A stretch of 64,000 nt of DNA, taken from NCBI GenBank assembly GCA_910589415.1, contig OU342631.1, forward strand, positions 12,400,001 through 12,464,000, written 5' to 3'. The translations under genes were made by a program, and so were the position numbers. Below are positions 1 through 12,380 of the stretch, piece by piece. The stretch comes from Malachius bipustulatus (lineage: Eukaryota > Arthropoda > Insecta > Coleoptera > Melyridae). The notes under the pieces are model-generated. The model saw only the letters and a program-made list of their open reading frames with translations. It made no database searches and had not been told where the DNA came from. How positions within the stretch are numbered: position 1 is the stretch's first letter; each line of letters opens with the position of its first letter.

Positions 1-240
1 TCGAGATTTCTTATTTTTGCTATATCTTTTTTATTATTGGAGATTAATGAATAATTTTTTGTGGGCTTACATAAGTCGGCAAGAGCTACTCATCTGACAT
101 TTCAAAAATTTTCAAAGCCGACTAGATCCCAGAATTTTCGTAGTATGGCCACCATATTGTTTTTTTTATGTTGTTCGGTATAAAAAAAATCATAAAAACT
201 AAAAATTAGTCAACTCCTGATTTTCTTATGGGCGCCACAT
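1..240 (+). repeat. Dispersed repeat fragment (family shared with 14.9-15.7 kb and 24.1-24.7 kb)
   Basis: The window opens inside a repeat. Its text, including the words CATCTGACATTTCAAAAAT and GACTAGATCCCAGA followed by a T-rich tract and TGTCGTTCGGTATA-like words, recurs at 15190-15400 in the same orientation and at 24090-24560 in reverse complement. No coding capacity is seen. The left end is outside the window. Probably a non-autonomous DNA element, but superfamily is not assigned. Confidence 0.6.
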
Positions 241-289
241 TGGATTTTTCCCTTGTTGAACTGAACGCAATTTATTTTTCTGATAACGT

Positions 290-640
290 CTATACTTCAC
301 TTCTATTTTCTCCTTCACAATTCACTGTCACTAAATACTACTACTGACTACTCTGTGTCTTCCTTCCTCTGTGATACTTCATTCACATCCAAGTTACTAC
401 CCAAGCTAGAGCGTCGAAAGCTCCGCCTTTATGTCCCTGCTGGCCGTGGAGTCTAGAAATGTCAGATAGTTCACGTAGTAGAACTCGGAAGCATTCTGGT
501 ATTTAGTAGAACTGGTCACATTGACCTGGGAATGTGTCATTCCTGTCGTATAACTAAAAGTCTCGCGCAATAAAGTGTCATTTCCATGAATGGCTGAGTC
601 ATCATAAAAACTGAGGAAGTAAACAAACAAATACATAATA
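290..640. repeat. Degenerate repeat related to 45.28-45.44 kb
   Basis: Shares scattered blocks with 45280-45440: GGTATTTAGTAGAACT, a GTCATTCCTGTCGT-like word and GGCTGAGTCAT-like word occur in the same order in both places. The rest has diverged. Likely an old fragment of the TIR element described at 43.9-45.7 kb. Confidence 0.35.
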
Positions 641-1456
641 TCTGGAATAATTATTGTTCGCGAATGTCTCGTTATAATATTTTGAAAAAATCCAATATGA
701 ATAAAAAAAGACGGTAACTATCAATTTTATCGAAAATTTGCATTTTGAATGCAAAATAGTTGGTGGTTCTTGAAAAAAGAACGCTATGCGTTTTTACAAT
801 GTTCTTTTGATTCTAAAAATAAAGATGGCATTATATTCTAATCAGGATCATCTTCGTTTTACATGAGGAATACATAATTAATTACCAATTACGTGACAAA
901 GTGCAATTTCGCTACTTTATTATGTATTACATTACATACTCACTATTAGTTTAATATAAGTAAAACATGTAGTAAATTAAATCCATCTGAAGATTTTCTC
1001 ACATTAGGAGCACGTTCATGTAAAAAAAATACAAAAATTTGTATGAATCGACAAAACTTTTATTCAACTTTTTGAAGCAAACATCGTTTTCCTGCAATAT
1101 TGCAAAATCACCTTTCCGTTCTTATTTCATAAATTAAACTCTTTATTGTTAGAATATGCTATCAATCATTATGTAACGAACACGAAAAGTTGCATTTTCG
1201 ATTCGGACGAGATTGAGTACATTAACTCTGTTTCGTCAGATCTTAATCAAGCTTCAAATTGACATATTAACAACTGATGTTAAACCGAATTAATTTTATG
1301 ATAATTATTGTTATTTGGTTCATCAAATGGAACTGTTTCTCGTCTCCTATGAAGTGATCGTTTTTGTATTTTGGACGTCTCAGAAATGGTTGCGTACCTA
1401 TAATTTTGAATAATTTTATAATAAGATATTCAATCAAATTTAATTTTTCTAGTACA
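641..1456. other. AT-rich intergenic DNA, nothing recognised
   Basis: No ORF with protein-like composition, no clear inverted or tandem repeat, and no RNA gene could be recognised on either strand. Confidence 0.5.
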
Positions 1457-2015
1457 TACAGGTTGTCCAGATATGAGTGTAAGAGCTACACGTGGCGACC
1501 TTCCTTGGACTATTTTGAGTAAAAAATCTTAATAATACAATAATGCTCTAAACCTCTTCACGGTGCCACACGAGGTCATCAAAGTTAGAAATTCTGGGTC
1601 ACAAATATGCATATTATTGAACTTCTATTTCCTTTTGCAGTTACGGTTAACATATTCAAAGACTTTTGCAAAGTCTTATTTCATTTAATTTTCGTAACAG
1701 AGTGCAATTATTAACTTTTTTAACATTTCCTATTTTTTTTTTAGAAATGTTAAAAAAGTTAATAATTGCACTCTGTTACGAAAATTAAATGAAATAAGAC
1801 TTTGCAAAAGTCTTTGAATATGTTAACCGTAACTGCAAAAGGAAATAGAAGTTCAATAATATGCATATTTTTGTGACCCAGAATTTCTAACTTTGATGAC
1901 CTCCTGTGGCACCGTGAAGACGTTTAGAGCATTATTGTATTAAGATTTTTTACTCAAAATAGTCCAAGGAAGGTCGCCACGTGTAGCTCTTACACTCATA
2001 CCTGGACACCTTGTA
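1457..2015. repeat. 559-bp foldback element (near-perfect palindrome)
   Basis: The left arm begins TACAGGTTGTCCAGATATGA and the right arm ends with its near reverse complement (TCATACCTGGACACCTTGTA). Arms of about 280 bp run almost without gaps to a short T/A-rich centre near 1716-1755. Only a few substitutions separate the arms. No ORF. It is a hairpin-type non-autonomous element; the transcript would fold into a long duplex. Confidence 0.85.
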
Positions 2016-2410
2016 TAGACCAAGCAAAAGAGCTCCAAAATCACCAGATTCTGACAAAAATAGTAACGGACTATACCAACACCGCCGGGGCCATGCACAC
2101 ATGCGCGCGGAGTAGCCCCCAGATCTTAATTGAAAAATTTTCTACTCGACTTTACCATTTTATTTTTTTTATTGACCACTTAATGCAAAAATTCGATTTT
2201 TTTTTGTATTTTTGCTTATAAATTAAAAACTGATGGCGCAATCTAAATGGTCCCAATGGACGAATTGTAGAGAATTGAAATACAAAGAAAATGAGACCTG
2301 AAACAACGCGATTTGCGAGATAGTCGATATTAATTCGAATTTATCAAACGGATGTGGAAAGTAGAAGTGTTCAGATATAAAACGTCAATCTTCGTTTTAC
2401 ATTTAAATAT

Positions 2411-2615
2411 AAATGCTGAAAAATAAGAAAAAATTTCGCGCAAACATGAGCGAAAACGGCCGTACGCGTGAGAGTGGGGATAGAACCGCAGTCAGCAGAT
2501 GAGGCAAGCGCTGATATACCCCTCATCTGCTGATATACCCCCACTCTCTCGCGCTTGGACGTTTTCGCTCATGTTTGCGCGCAATTTTTACCAATTTTTC
2601 AGCATTTAATACAAT
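2411..2615. repeat. Short inverted-repeat element
   Basis: AAATGCTGAAAAATAAG plus CGCAAACATGAGCGAAAACG on the left are mirrored by CGTTTTCGCTCATGTTTGCG plus a TTTTTCAGCATTT word on the right. The middle carries two copies of a CTCATCTGC / CTGATATACCCC unit. GC content is higher than its surroundings. Confidence 0.7.
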
Positions 2616-3330
2616 GCTGAATGTATGAAGAATGTAATTTAAAGAAAATAATATTTTTTCATTTATTTTACTGCCTGGAACAACTTCTACTACCGAGTAC
2701 CGACTTCGCACGCGTGGATTCTGCGAAATGTCAGTTATTGTTCCTATTCACAGCTTTGCTCTGTTTATCATTTTGCAGCTAATGATTGGTCCACAAGCGG
2801 ATATTATGAATTTATAGTAGCTGTGATTCTGTGATTGGACAAGAACCGGGTATTATGAGCTATAATTCAATAATACCTACGAATAATAATAACCTTCATA
2901 ATTCATCCAAAAAGCTCTAATAATTGGAATATTATTCTATAAGAGTAGAAAAACGTTGTAATAATAAAAACTTATTCTGAGAATTATTGTTCAATTAGTT
3001 GAAGAAAAAACTGAAATCGTGAAAAAATATACATAGCCTAGTTGTTGTTGTGTAATGTTCCTTATTACAGTAAAAGCGGAGCTTTATTAATGATTATCAA
3101 GTATTATGACCGAGAACGACATTTGACGTGTAATGCGGACAAGAGCAGGTGTAAAAAGATCATTATCGTATAGGTGATAATAATCTTCAATCTTTTTACC
3201 TTTGTAATTTTCACATAAACAGCATTTTTTGTCCCTGAACAAAACAACAAAATATCTTCTCGTTTTCTTCATATAATAATTACATGATAGGAAACTGTCA
3301 TCCGCAATTTCGTGATTCCGATTGTACATA

Positions 3331-3425
3331 CACCGAGAAAAATTTTTAATTGGAGGAAATAAGTTTGCCAATTAAATCAATTTAATTGCAATTAAATATT
3401 TAGTTGGTGAATCGCTGAATTTGAG
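3331..3425 (+). repeat. Terminal fragment of the transposon family found inside the nicotinamidase gene
   Basis: Starts CACCGAGAAAAATTTTTA after a TA, matching the left end of the element at 35114 (CACTGAGAAAAATTTTTC), and continues with the same themes: GGAGGAAATAAGTTTGC, then CAATTAAAT and TATTTAGTTGG. The opposite end is not found nearby, so this is a relic. Confidence 0.5.
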
Positions 3426-4229
3426 ATATGCAACTTTACCAAAACTACTACAGAACAACCTCTTTAATCCGGACATCCAGTAATCCGGACATCTGAGTCG
3501 CACTTTCGTGCGCTCGCGCTTGGATTCTCTTTGAATTTTTTTTTTCAAAAATGTGTGTCTGCATAAGAAAGAAAGCTATGCAAAACTTCAAGTGAATATC
3601 TTGAAAAACAACTCATGTTACCTATTATTGATAAAATAAAAAAGTTTGACACCCTGTATCTTGAAAATGGGACGCCTATGTGAAAAATTACAAAAATAAA
3701 GTGTCATTATTTTTGGCCAAATAATCTGTGGCCAAGAGCTTGACCTCTTTTTTTTGTAACACCCTGTATAATAATTTTTTCTCTCTCGATTTTTGAAAAT
3801 TAAAAAAAAAATCATCAATTTTAATTTAATTTTAGACCCTTATTAACTAACCGGTAAGTACCTACCTACTTATAATGATTTTTTTTTGTAACGGCCATAA
3901 ATACAAAAATTCAAAAATAAAAAATCTCCAATTTGGATCATTATTATGAAAGTTTTGCGATTTTTTTTTTTTTGAAAAGTTGATATTTTTTGAACAATAA
4001 TTAATAAAAAGTAAAAAGTATAAAAATTTACCAGAAAGGTTCTCTTGAGGAGCACTAAAAAGTGTCAAAAAATTGAGAAAATCAAAAATCCAAAAATCCA
4101 AATTTTTCAAACCTCCCATTTGGCGTGGAATGCCCGCCCCATATTCTGATACTATAAATATGCAACATTTTAACATTTTAAGTTATCCAGAATATTTTCA
4201 GCGTCAGATTTTTTTATACGGGGTGTTTA
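3426..4229. repeat. Block with ACACCCTGTAT boxes
   Basis: Contains ACACCCTGTATC near 3648 and ACACCCTGTATA near 3761 in a low-complexity AT-rich context. These boxes are the same as those at the ends or shoulders of the larger foldback elements between 4.2 and 14.7 kb. No gene is seen. Confidence 0.45.
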
Positions 4230-5095
4230 CTGTAAGGTTGGCCAAAATTCACAAGCTGATTCCTAAGACTAAAATAAACAAAAACTTTCCATTAACGTGT
4301 GTCCGGAAATGCACCGTTTTTGAGATACAGGGTGTCGAAGAAATATTATTTTTCCAGTTTTTTTGAAGATATCTCGGGAACCGTATGAGATACAATGTTC
4401 AGCTCTTATATACACACTATGTGCTCACTGTTCCCCTTATTTTCGCCGTAAAATAAAGGACCCCCTAATTTCCATGCCACTGGAATAAATGCGATTTTAA
4501 GCGGCGCCTTTGAACCTTCCATGTTTTCTACACCAAAAAGGTACTCTTGGTTAACGGCTCTAAAGTGAACCGTTTCCGAGAAAAATTACATTTTATGAGA
4601 GAAAACATTAATTATAGGAATAAGTTTTCACTTACTTTCATTTTTCAAAAATGCTGTTGAAAAATCGTTAAAAAAAGTGATGTTTTCTCTCATAAAATGC
4701 AATTTTTCTCGGAAACGGTTCATTTTAGAGCCGTTAACCAAGAGCACCTTTTTCATATAGACAACATGGGCGGTTCAAAGGCGCTGCTTAAAATCTCATT
4801 TATTACAGTGGCGTAGAAGTTAAAGGGTCGAAACCCTCAAAATACCCTAAATCTACGCCACTGTTTTTTTTTTGAAACCTTTACTTTAAGGCAAAAATAA
4901 GGGGATCAGTGAGCACATAGTGTGTATAAGAGCTGAACATTGAATCTTATACGGTTTCCGAGATATCGTCAAAAAACAGGAAAAATAATATTTCTTAGAC
5001 ATAATCTCAAAAACGGTGCATATCCGGACACACGTTAATTGAAAGTTTTTGTTTATTTTAGTCTGAAGAATCAGCCTGTGAAGTTTGGCCAATCA
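4230..5095. repeat. 0.87-kb foldback element of the CCCTGTAT group
   Basis: Left arm words (CACAAGCTGATTCCTAAGAC, GTGTGTCCGGAAATGCACCG, CTATGTGCTCACTG) are repeated in reverse complement at 4890-5095. An inner pair is centred near 4650 (GAGAAAAATTACATTTTATG against CATAAAATGCAATTTTTCTC). Outer and inner arms together make one long imperfect palindrome. It carries a small hAT-like mini-element at 4806-4863. Confidence 0.8.
4806..4863. mobile_element. 58-bp hAT-like mini-element with CAGTGGCGTA ends
   Basis: Starts CAGTGGCGTAGA and ends TCTACGCCACTG, a 12-bp perfect terminal inverted repeat around a 34-bp middle that is itself partly self-complementary. CAGTGGCGTA-type termini are known from insect hAT elements; that assignment is inference. 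No clear 8-bp target duplication is seen because it lies inside another repeat. Confidence 0.5.
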
Positions 5096-5149
5096 AAAAA
5101 CACAAAATTGAACGAGTAATTTAAAAATAATCTTTATTTTAAAAAATCT

Positions 5150-5211
5150 CAGTGGAGCACCATTTTTTTCTAAAAAAAAAATTGAGATTATTACCCGTAT
5201 GCGCGCCACTG
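5150..5211. mobile_element. About 62-bp hAT-like mini-element, diverged
   Basis: Starts CAGTGGAGCACCATTTTTTT and ends CGCGCCACTG. Same position inside its host repeat as the copy at 13550-13612, with the same flanks (AAAAAATCT before, ATGAACATA after), so the two were copied together with the larger repeat. Confidence 0.4.
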
Positions 5212-5435
5212 ATGAACATATTAATTGCATGTTAGAAAATGCGCAATCACTTAAAATCCACAAAATTTCATTTGCATAATATCTCGACCGGTTTCAGAGC
5301 AAATATGTAAATAAATCGTCAGTTTTTAAGAAAACCTATAACACCACTTTTATAACGTCACTTTTACATAGAATATCATTATTTTTTTATGAAGAATCAA
5401 CCCCTGAAGTTTGTCGCACTTATCTACTAACACCC

Positions 5436-6165
5436 TATGATTCATAATATGTGCACAGGACTTCAGGATGTGATAGCTCGTTCAAAAATATGAAAAAATC
5501 TCCCATTAACATGGGCCCGCAAAAGAACCGTTTTCGAGATAACAGGGTGTCAAAAAAATTTATTATTTTCTTTTTTTTTACGATATCTCAGAAACTGTTT
5601 GAGATACCTACAGAACCCAGCTTTTGTACACATCTTGTCATTAATATTATCTACGTTAAAAGGGCAAATAAAAAAGTATGTGGCAGTGAAACAAATAATA
5701 AAAAAAATTATCAAAAAAAAAGTGATGTAAAACATTTTGCCACTGTATGTTTTTTATCATAAAATGACGTTTTTCTCGAAAACAGTTTACATTAGAGTAT
5801 TTGATCAAGAGCACCTTTTGTATGTAGAAAACATTGACAGTTTAAAATGTGCTTCCACAATTCCAATTTTTGCAGTGTCCTAGAAATTAGGGGCAAACAA
5901 ATTTCAAGAAACCCCCAAATCTGCGAAACTGTCGTATGAAATAAATTTAATAAGATTTGATCAGATAATCTGCGTATAAAAATTCAGTTTTATATCTGAA
6001 AGGGTTCTTGAGATATCATCAAAAAACTTTTAAAAATATATTTTTTTGACACCCTGTATCTCTAAAATGATGGGTTTGCGGACCCATGTTAATAGGAACT
6101 TTTTTTCATATTTCTGAACCAACTATAACATCCTCAAGTCCTGTACGCATATATTAAATCACCCT
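5436..6165. repeat. 0.73-kb foldback element of the CCCTGTAT group
   Basis: Left words (GCACAGGACTTCAGGATGTG, AACATGGGCCCGC, GATAACAGGGTGTC, GATATCTCAGAAACTG) reappear in reverse complement toward 6165 (GACACCCTGTATCTC, GCGGACCCATGTT, CATCCTCAAGTCCTGT). Long ORFs on both strands are by-products of the arms. Confidence 0.75.
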
Positions 6166-6184
6166 GTATATTATGGAAGAAACT

Positions 6185-7860
6185 ATACCACTACTCGATT
6201 GGTTCTGTTCGTAAAAAAAATTCAACACTGCTTAAGAAAAAATACTAAAACTGTGTAATTTTAATTTTTTTTTTTAATCATAAAAAAGTGTACCAAATAA
6301 TTAATTAAAAATAATAATAATTGTCAATAAGTTACCTTATTAATCGAGTTACCATTAAGTCCATCATTACTCATTGTAGTAGTAGCACAAAAACAAAGAC
6401 GAGTAAAAGTTTTCACAAAAATATTACATTCATATGTGTGGAGAAAATGATGTATGTATCAGTGTATGTGTGTGCGTACGTCGAGCCGTAGGTAAGAGAT
6501 TGCACAAATAATCTTCAGCAAATGCCAAAGAACAAGAACTTTCACAATTCGAAGTCACGGTTTCTCACAGGTTGTTATTATACAATACCAGAAAACATTA
6601 TTTATAATTTGCTAACAAAACAAACTCAAATATTTAAGACCATATTGTTCCTCATCAGGATACGATCGCTGAATTTTTCTAAATTCGAAATGCACCGCCG
6701 GCACCGACTCTCATTTAATTCAGTCTGAGCGAGTAGCGTGAATAAATGTTCGGACGGGATATTGCGAGACTGCCGCTGGAAGAAATTACCGTGATATGTT
6801 TGATGTTGCCCCCCTTTGCTATGGTTTACTTTCTTGGATAATAATCTTTTCTAATGTTTACGTTTATTGCCTTAAAAAATTGCTTATGGGAACGTAAATC
6901 CATACCTGTTATTTTATGCACGCTATAGGTACAGGTACTTTTAATATTCATTTAATTATTCGCTATTATTACTTACTATACTGCAATCAAAGTGAACTTT
7001 ATGAGCGTGAAGCTCGCAAAATTACCTACCGGTTCGGCATGTAGCTGTAGAATAATCATTATGGTTAATGAAACATACTTAAATTATATTAAAAATATAA
7101 TGGATCCAGCGATACAAGAACACGAGATAATGATGCTTACAGTGCTTTTTAGCGCGCCGAGATTTGAAAGCAATCAGAAATCATAAGTAGAGTCGGATTC
7201 ACAAACTGTCAATTATTGTAGAAATACTAATAATCTTTTTCCCAATCACGGCCCAGGCGGAAGACTAAAATGAACAGGAAGCAAGCCGGAATGAATCTGT
7301 TCACCCGCTAGCTAAGTGCGCAGTCGTACCAGTAAAAACCGAAAACAATTTAATAGCACCTTCTAGATATTGGTCCGAGTTAGATGAAAAAATCACGGTC
7401 GGCGAAACAGTTTCAGTCCGGGTGGGGACAAATACTGATCAATCCACCCTTCCAGTGTCGGATCCAGTTAAGTAAGTGCAGGCTCCAAGCCGTACAGATG
7501 TTGGGATCTTTTTTTAACTCCGGTTGAACAACTATGATCAATTTAGGGGGACAGCCTATATGGGTACGGAGTATTCCCCAGATTGAAAGGGTGTTTGGAG
7601 GTTCTCCAAATAGAAAAATAGTGTAAAATAAAATAGTCAGTATTCGCATTCTTTTTGAGGTTTCTGTCATTGTTGTAGAAACAAGAAAGAAACATTCCAT
7701 TCTGGGCCTTAAACTATGCATTTTTGCATGGGGAATCCCCCATCCGCCTGAATTCCAGATGGTGCCTACTCCATACCCACAACAGGACTTCAGCCGGCCC
7801 TGGATGAAATTGTCATACTGCTTTCCATATGGTTTTATTTACATTCGATGAAATGAATGT
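6185..7860. other. Intergenic DNA, nothing recognised
   Basis: A CA/TG-rich microsatellite-like patch lies near 6430-6480. No protein-like ORF, no clear inverted repeat and no RNA gene were seen on either strand. Confidence 0.45.
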
Positions 7861-7884
7861 TCTTTTTTCTCACAAAAAAAAAAA

Positions 7885-8740
7885 AAAACTGACGTTGTTA
7901 GGGGGCAGTTTTTTTCCGGAATATGATGTAACCCTTCAGGGACCTTGTCTCTTCAAAAATATCTAAAATCGAAGCGACTTTTTTATGAAAAAATGTGATT
8001 TCTTGATGTTTTTATTAGAAAAATCAGACGTTGTTAGGGGCCGCTTTTTCCTGAATATGATGTATAGCCTCAAGGACCGTCTCTCATAAAAAAATCGAAA
8101 ATTGATTCTTAGCCCTTGAACAGTTGACGCAGAAAACTGAAATTTTTGCGATTTTTAATTTCTTTCTCATGATTTCTCGCATGATGACGTCATGGTTTCA
8201 TTTTCAGATAATTATGTCGATGCGTGTCTTCCCTGACAAAATGAAGGAAATCGGGAAAACCAGCCCCACCAGCCAACACCCACCAGCAACGCCACCAGAA
8301 TGAGCTTTTTTTGCAGAAAAACCAGTCGTTTTTAGGGGCCGATTTTTCCGGCTGTAGCGATAGGATATGTACCTATCGCTTCAAGAACCGAAAATTTTGA
8401 GATTTTTCTTCTTTTCCACCACAAACCGTTCCACCAGCAACAACAATTTTTATGAAAAAATGCGATTTTTTGATTTTTTATTTTTTTGTAGAAAATACAG
8501 ACCGTGATAGAGGCTGGTTTTTCCGGACTTTAATGTATCGCTTCAAGGAACGTCTCTCATAAAAATTTCGAAAATCGGTTGAAGCAAAAAACTGAAAATT
8601 TTGAGAATTTTAATTTTTTTCTCAAAATGATGACGTCATGTCGCTTTCATTTTCACATTATGTTGATGCGTTTCTTCCCTGAAAAAATCGGGAAAACCGG
8701 TTTTTTGAGAAAAATTGCGACTTTTATTGGAGTTTTATTT
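7885..8740 (+). repeat. Degenerate tandem repeat, about four units
   Basis: A unit built of CGTTGTTAGGGGCCG..TTTTTCCGG, then ATGATGTA, CTTCAAGGA, GTCTCTCATAAAAA and AAATCG recurs near 7890, 8030, 8320 and 8490, with a further GGTTAGGGGCCGATTTTT at 8738. Spacing varies from about 140 to 290 bp, so units have gained or lost internal blocks. The paired words ATGATGACGTCATG (near 8180 and 8627) lie in two of the units. Confidence 0.6.
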
Positions 8741-8969
8741 TTTTCTGGTTAGGGGCCGATTTTTTGTGTGGAGCGCTGCGCCGCATCCCGTTGCTGGCAT
8801 TTCATTGTTCACTCCGCCGCGGTCATAATGTAAGTCGGCTGAAATCACGTGATTCCAGGTAAAATTTTGTACTTTTTTTGGCAAACAGTGCCAATTTAAT
8901 TTGGGCCACGGGGCACCCTGTTCTTCTGCACTTGCGCCACGTATAACGCAATCAACAGTTAGTGCCAAA

Positions 8970-10190
8970 TTTGAATTTCAAGTAACCATTATTCCTATAC
9001 CAAGTGCAGATATCGTTAAGACCAAATAAAAAAAGCTTTTCCATTGCATTGCTACCGTTGATGTCTCGTAAGAAAGTCGGATTCAATTACTTTAAGTGCC
9101 ATAAAAGTAACTGATGTTAGTACGTATGTACTAGCACCCAATACCACAACTAACAGCACCAGCACCAGCAGCAATGTAACGAATAACCCATTTTCAGTAA
9201 TTAAGTTTAAACATTATTTTTAGAAAGTCTCTTGGTTATCAAACATCAAACCTACTTGCATACTGACAGAAAACTCTCAGAGCAGAACGAATAAATGGAG
9301 AATCATTGTATTGAATGAAAGTACCTACTCGTATCGTACTTATGTATAATTGCGCACGACGACGGTACCGGTATTAAATTTATCTCTTAAATTTCACTAA
9401 TAATGAGAGTGAAAATTTTATAGATAGAGATAACTACAATGTCCTTCAAGATATTATGTAGGGAGCTTTCCGTTCTCCAATGACGCTTCAAAGTTGTCAA
9501 AAAACTGATTTTTTGACATTAAATTCTTTCAAATAATTTTTTTTTGAGAACACTAATTATTACTTTACGGTTGGTGTTGGTACCCACCGCTAGTTCAATT
9601 TATTCCATCGTGAGATTTTTGTCTATGACAGAAATCAGTTCAAGAATTGAAAATTTTTCGCTCAAAAAAATTTTTTTTTTTTGCTTCGTTTACGTTATTT
9701 CCCTTTTCCTCAAATAAACACGCCGACAGCCCTTCACAAACCATGCGCCGATCTAGTTGATCACGTACGTAAATCAGATGGAGAATTATTATTGTATTTT
9801 TTTGGGAAAATTACATTTAATAGGGAGGGGCATGAAAATTTGAACTGGACATTGGACGATGAAAATTCCGAAATTAAAATCACTTTTAACTTGTAACTTT
9901 TAGTTTTTATAGACATACAAAGCTTTAAAGTTGACAAAAAGCTCATTTTTTGATAGTGCATAAAAAATTTTAAGACGCTTTTTTGAAAAAATATGACTTT
10001 ACCGTCAAAATGAATTTTTCTTTAATAAAAGAGGGAACATCGGTCTTAACTATGTAGATAAGACTTTAAGATAGTCTCTCCACTCTGGTAAATTGGTTTC
10101 GAGAGCTAGCTCATACCACAGACCATTTTTTTAGAAATAAATAGTTAAATAGAAGAGCACAAAACAAACCTATTCTAAACAAAGATGAAG
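8970..10190. other. Intergenic DNA, nothing recognised
   Basis: Apart from a short CAGCACCAGCACCAGCAGCA microsatellite near 9155, no gene or well-formed repeat was recognised. Short ORFs near 9681-9961 have no protein-like features. Confidence 0.45.
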
Positions 10191-10258
10191 CCTGTAGGAC
10201 ACCCTTTATTTCGAGATGTGGGTCCAAATGGCCCAAATTAGATATAGGTAAGTACACT

Positions 10259-10800
10259 ATACAGGGTGTATCTCTAATATTGAGAAAAAAATTAAAGACA
10301 GATATGATAAAAAAATAAGTCAAAAATTTTCCCATGAATGTCTGTCAAAAAATGCACCGTTTTTGAGATACTTTTTTTAAGCGTCAAAAAAATATTATTT
10401 TTCCATTTTTTTTTAGATATCTCGGGAACTGTTTAAAATACAGAACTTTTCATAACTATTTTTTTAACCACTCACATTTTCTACATAAAAAAGGTTCCAG
10501 AAAAATGGCCATGTACGATGAAAAACTAGTTTCAAAGCATGTGTTCGAAAATGAAGGACAAAAAAACTTCGCTCAATCCTAAAAACTCCGCCAATTACAA
10601 AAGAAAAAAGCTAATAAAATAATAGCCAATATCAATAATATGACATGTACAAAATCCGAGTTCTGTATCTCAAAAAGTTCCCAAGATATGTTCAAAAAAA
10701 CAGAAAAATAATTTTGGACACCCTGCATTATCTCAGAAACGGTTCATCTCCGGACACGCGTTAACGGGAATAGTAAAGATAAAAGATACACCCTGTATAT
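10259..10800. repeat. 0.54-kb foldback element ending in CCCTGTAT boxes
   Basis: Begins ATACAGGGTGTATCTC and ends ATACACCCTGTATAT. The words GCACCGTTTTTGAGATA, ATATTATTTTTCC and GATATCTCGGGAACTG on the left are mirrored by AGTTCCCAAGATAT, GAAAAATAATTTTGG and TATCTCAGAAACGGTTCA on the right. Same group as 4230-5095 and 5436-6165. Confidence 0.75.
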
Positions 10801-12380
10801 ATACACCAATATTTTTATTACAGACGAATAACCTCTGGGGGTGAGTATTATTAAATAATAACACCGCCTGACGTAGATTACTAGATTATTAGCGTTTTTA
10901 TAATGCGGCAAAAAAATGAAAAATGATTAAACTGACTTGGTTGGTTGGATTTCTGTGCTATCGAATACATTTGAATAATTTTATGCATTCTTAGTGATCG
11001 CATTAACAACATCAACGTCATGCATGTCCAGTTCAACGTACTTCAGTAACGCAATTTTATTATTTATAGATTTTTTCAGAATAACTAATTAGGCAGCTAC
11101 GAACTACGAAGGCAGGTATACTTGTCCCATTTTTTTATTCAGAATCCCTCTACCATACCCTGTTCAAGTGGTAAAAAATCACCGGTCGGTCGGTCGTTGA
11201 TTAAAAAAAAATATCTCGTTAAGTAATTAATAAAAGAATGTTGGCCTTTCTTAGCTATTTATACTCTTACATACCTACCTGATACTTGAGTACCTACCTA
11301 CTTAAACTCGATTTTGATATTTTTACGCAGCTTTTAAATAATAATTAACAAAGCTTGTAATTTAAAGTAAAAAAAATCAGTTTTAATGATCGAAATCAGT
11401 TTTAATGATCGCACACTTGACATAAAATTAGCAGATTAATTTTCTCAAATAGGCACCTACAGTAGTAGGTAGGATAGAAATAATTCAGGTCAAGGGTAGT
11501 CTTTAGTCAATTAACACTTAATAGTATATCATTACTGGTGACTTTCTGATGAGAATTATCACTCAGAATAAGCTGACAATTAAAAAAAAAAAAAAAAATT
11601 AAATGAAAATTTCCGCTACCATACGTGACTACTCAATGGTCGCTATTATAGCGCATGTGAAGTCTTATTTCGCGGTTCCCAATGACATTTTACGGCCCTT
11701 ACGAATAGCTAAATTGAATAGTGTGTTATATGGGATCTTGCAGATTACCTAGATGACTATAAAGAATTCTGTAGCAAAAGACAAAAAATTTCAAAAAAAA
11801 AAAGGATGTGCTGCAAATGCTGCAATTGTCCGAAATGCGTTATTATGTGCCGCTTTTGAAAAAAAAAAGGGTTTGGTTTTTATAGGGACACTTTTTTGAC
11901 GAGTTAGCACCTTTTTTTTAATACGCAAGTTGTGCCATAATGTGCTCCTGTTGCGCTACGATGTGTCGTAGAGAGAGAAAAGGAATTTTGCTATTTTAAT
12001 GAACAAAAATAAATTTGCCGTCCGTCTTTTAATTCAATTAAATTATTTTTTCTCTGTAACGGAACGACATGGCAGTACAACCTGAGGACATTAAGGCACA
12101 ACTTGCGGTTTCAATAAAAAAAAAGCGCGAACTAATTTGTAAAAAAAAAAATTTCTTGCTCATTAAAATCACGATTAGCAAAAAAATCTCTATGGCATGT
12201 CTTGGTAACACAGCATGAGCGCATTACCGCAAAACCGGGTCCCATAAAAACAAATTCACTTTTTTTCTTTTCAAGCAAAACTATATTGAGAAAAAAAGGC
12301 GGTGCTAACTTCATAAAGAAGGTTAGAAATAAAACCATACCCTTTGATTTTTTGCTATGGTAGCACACCTCGGTCACATC
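10801..12380. other. AT-rich intergenic DNA, nothing recognised
   Basis: Contains poly-A runs and a local direct repeat (AATCAGTTTTAATGATCG, twice near 11380-11412). No gene is supported. Confidence 0.45.

Noticed and set aside
8735..8968. Minus-strand ORF of 77 codons with Cys and Trp
   Set aside because: No start context, partner exon or recognised motif; overlaps the end of a degenerate tandem repeat.
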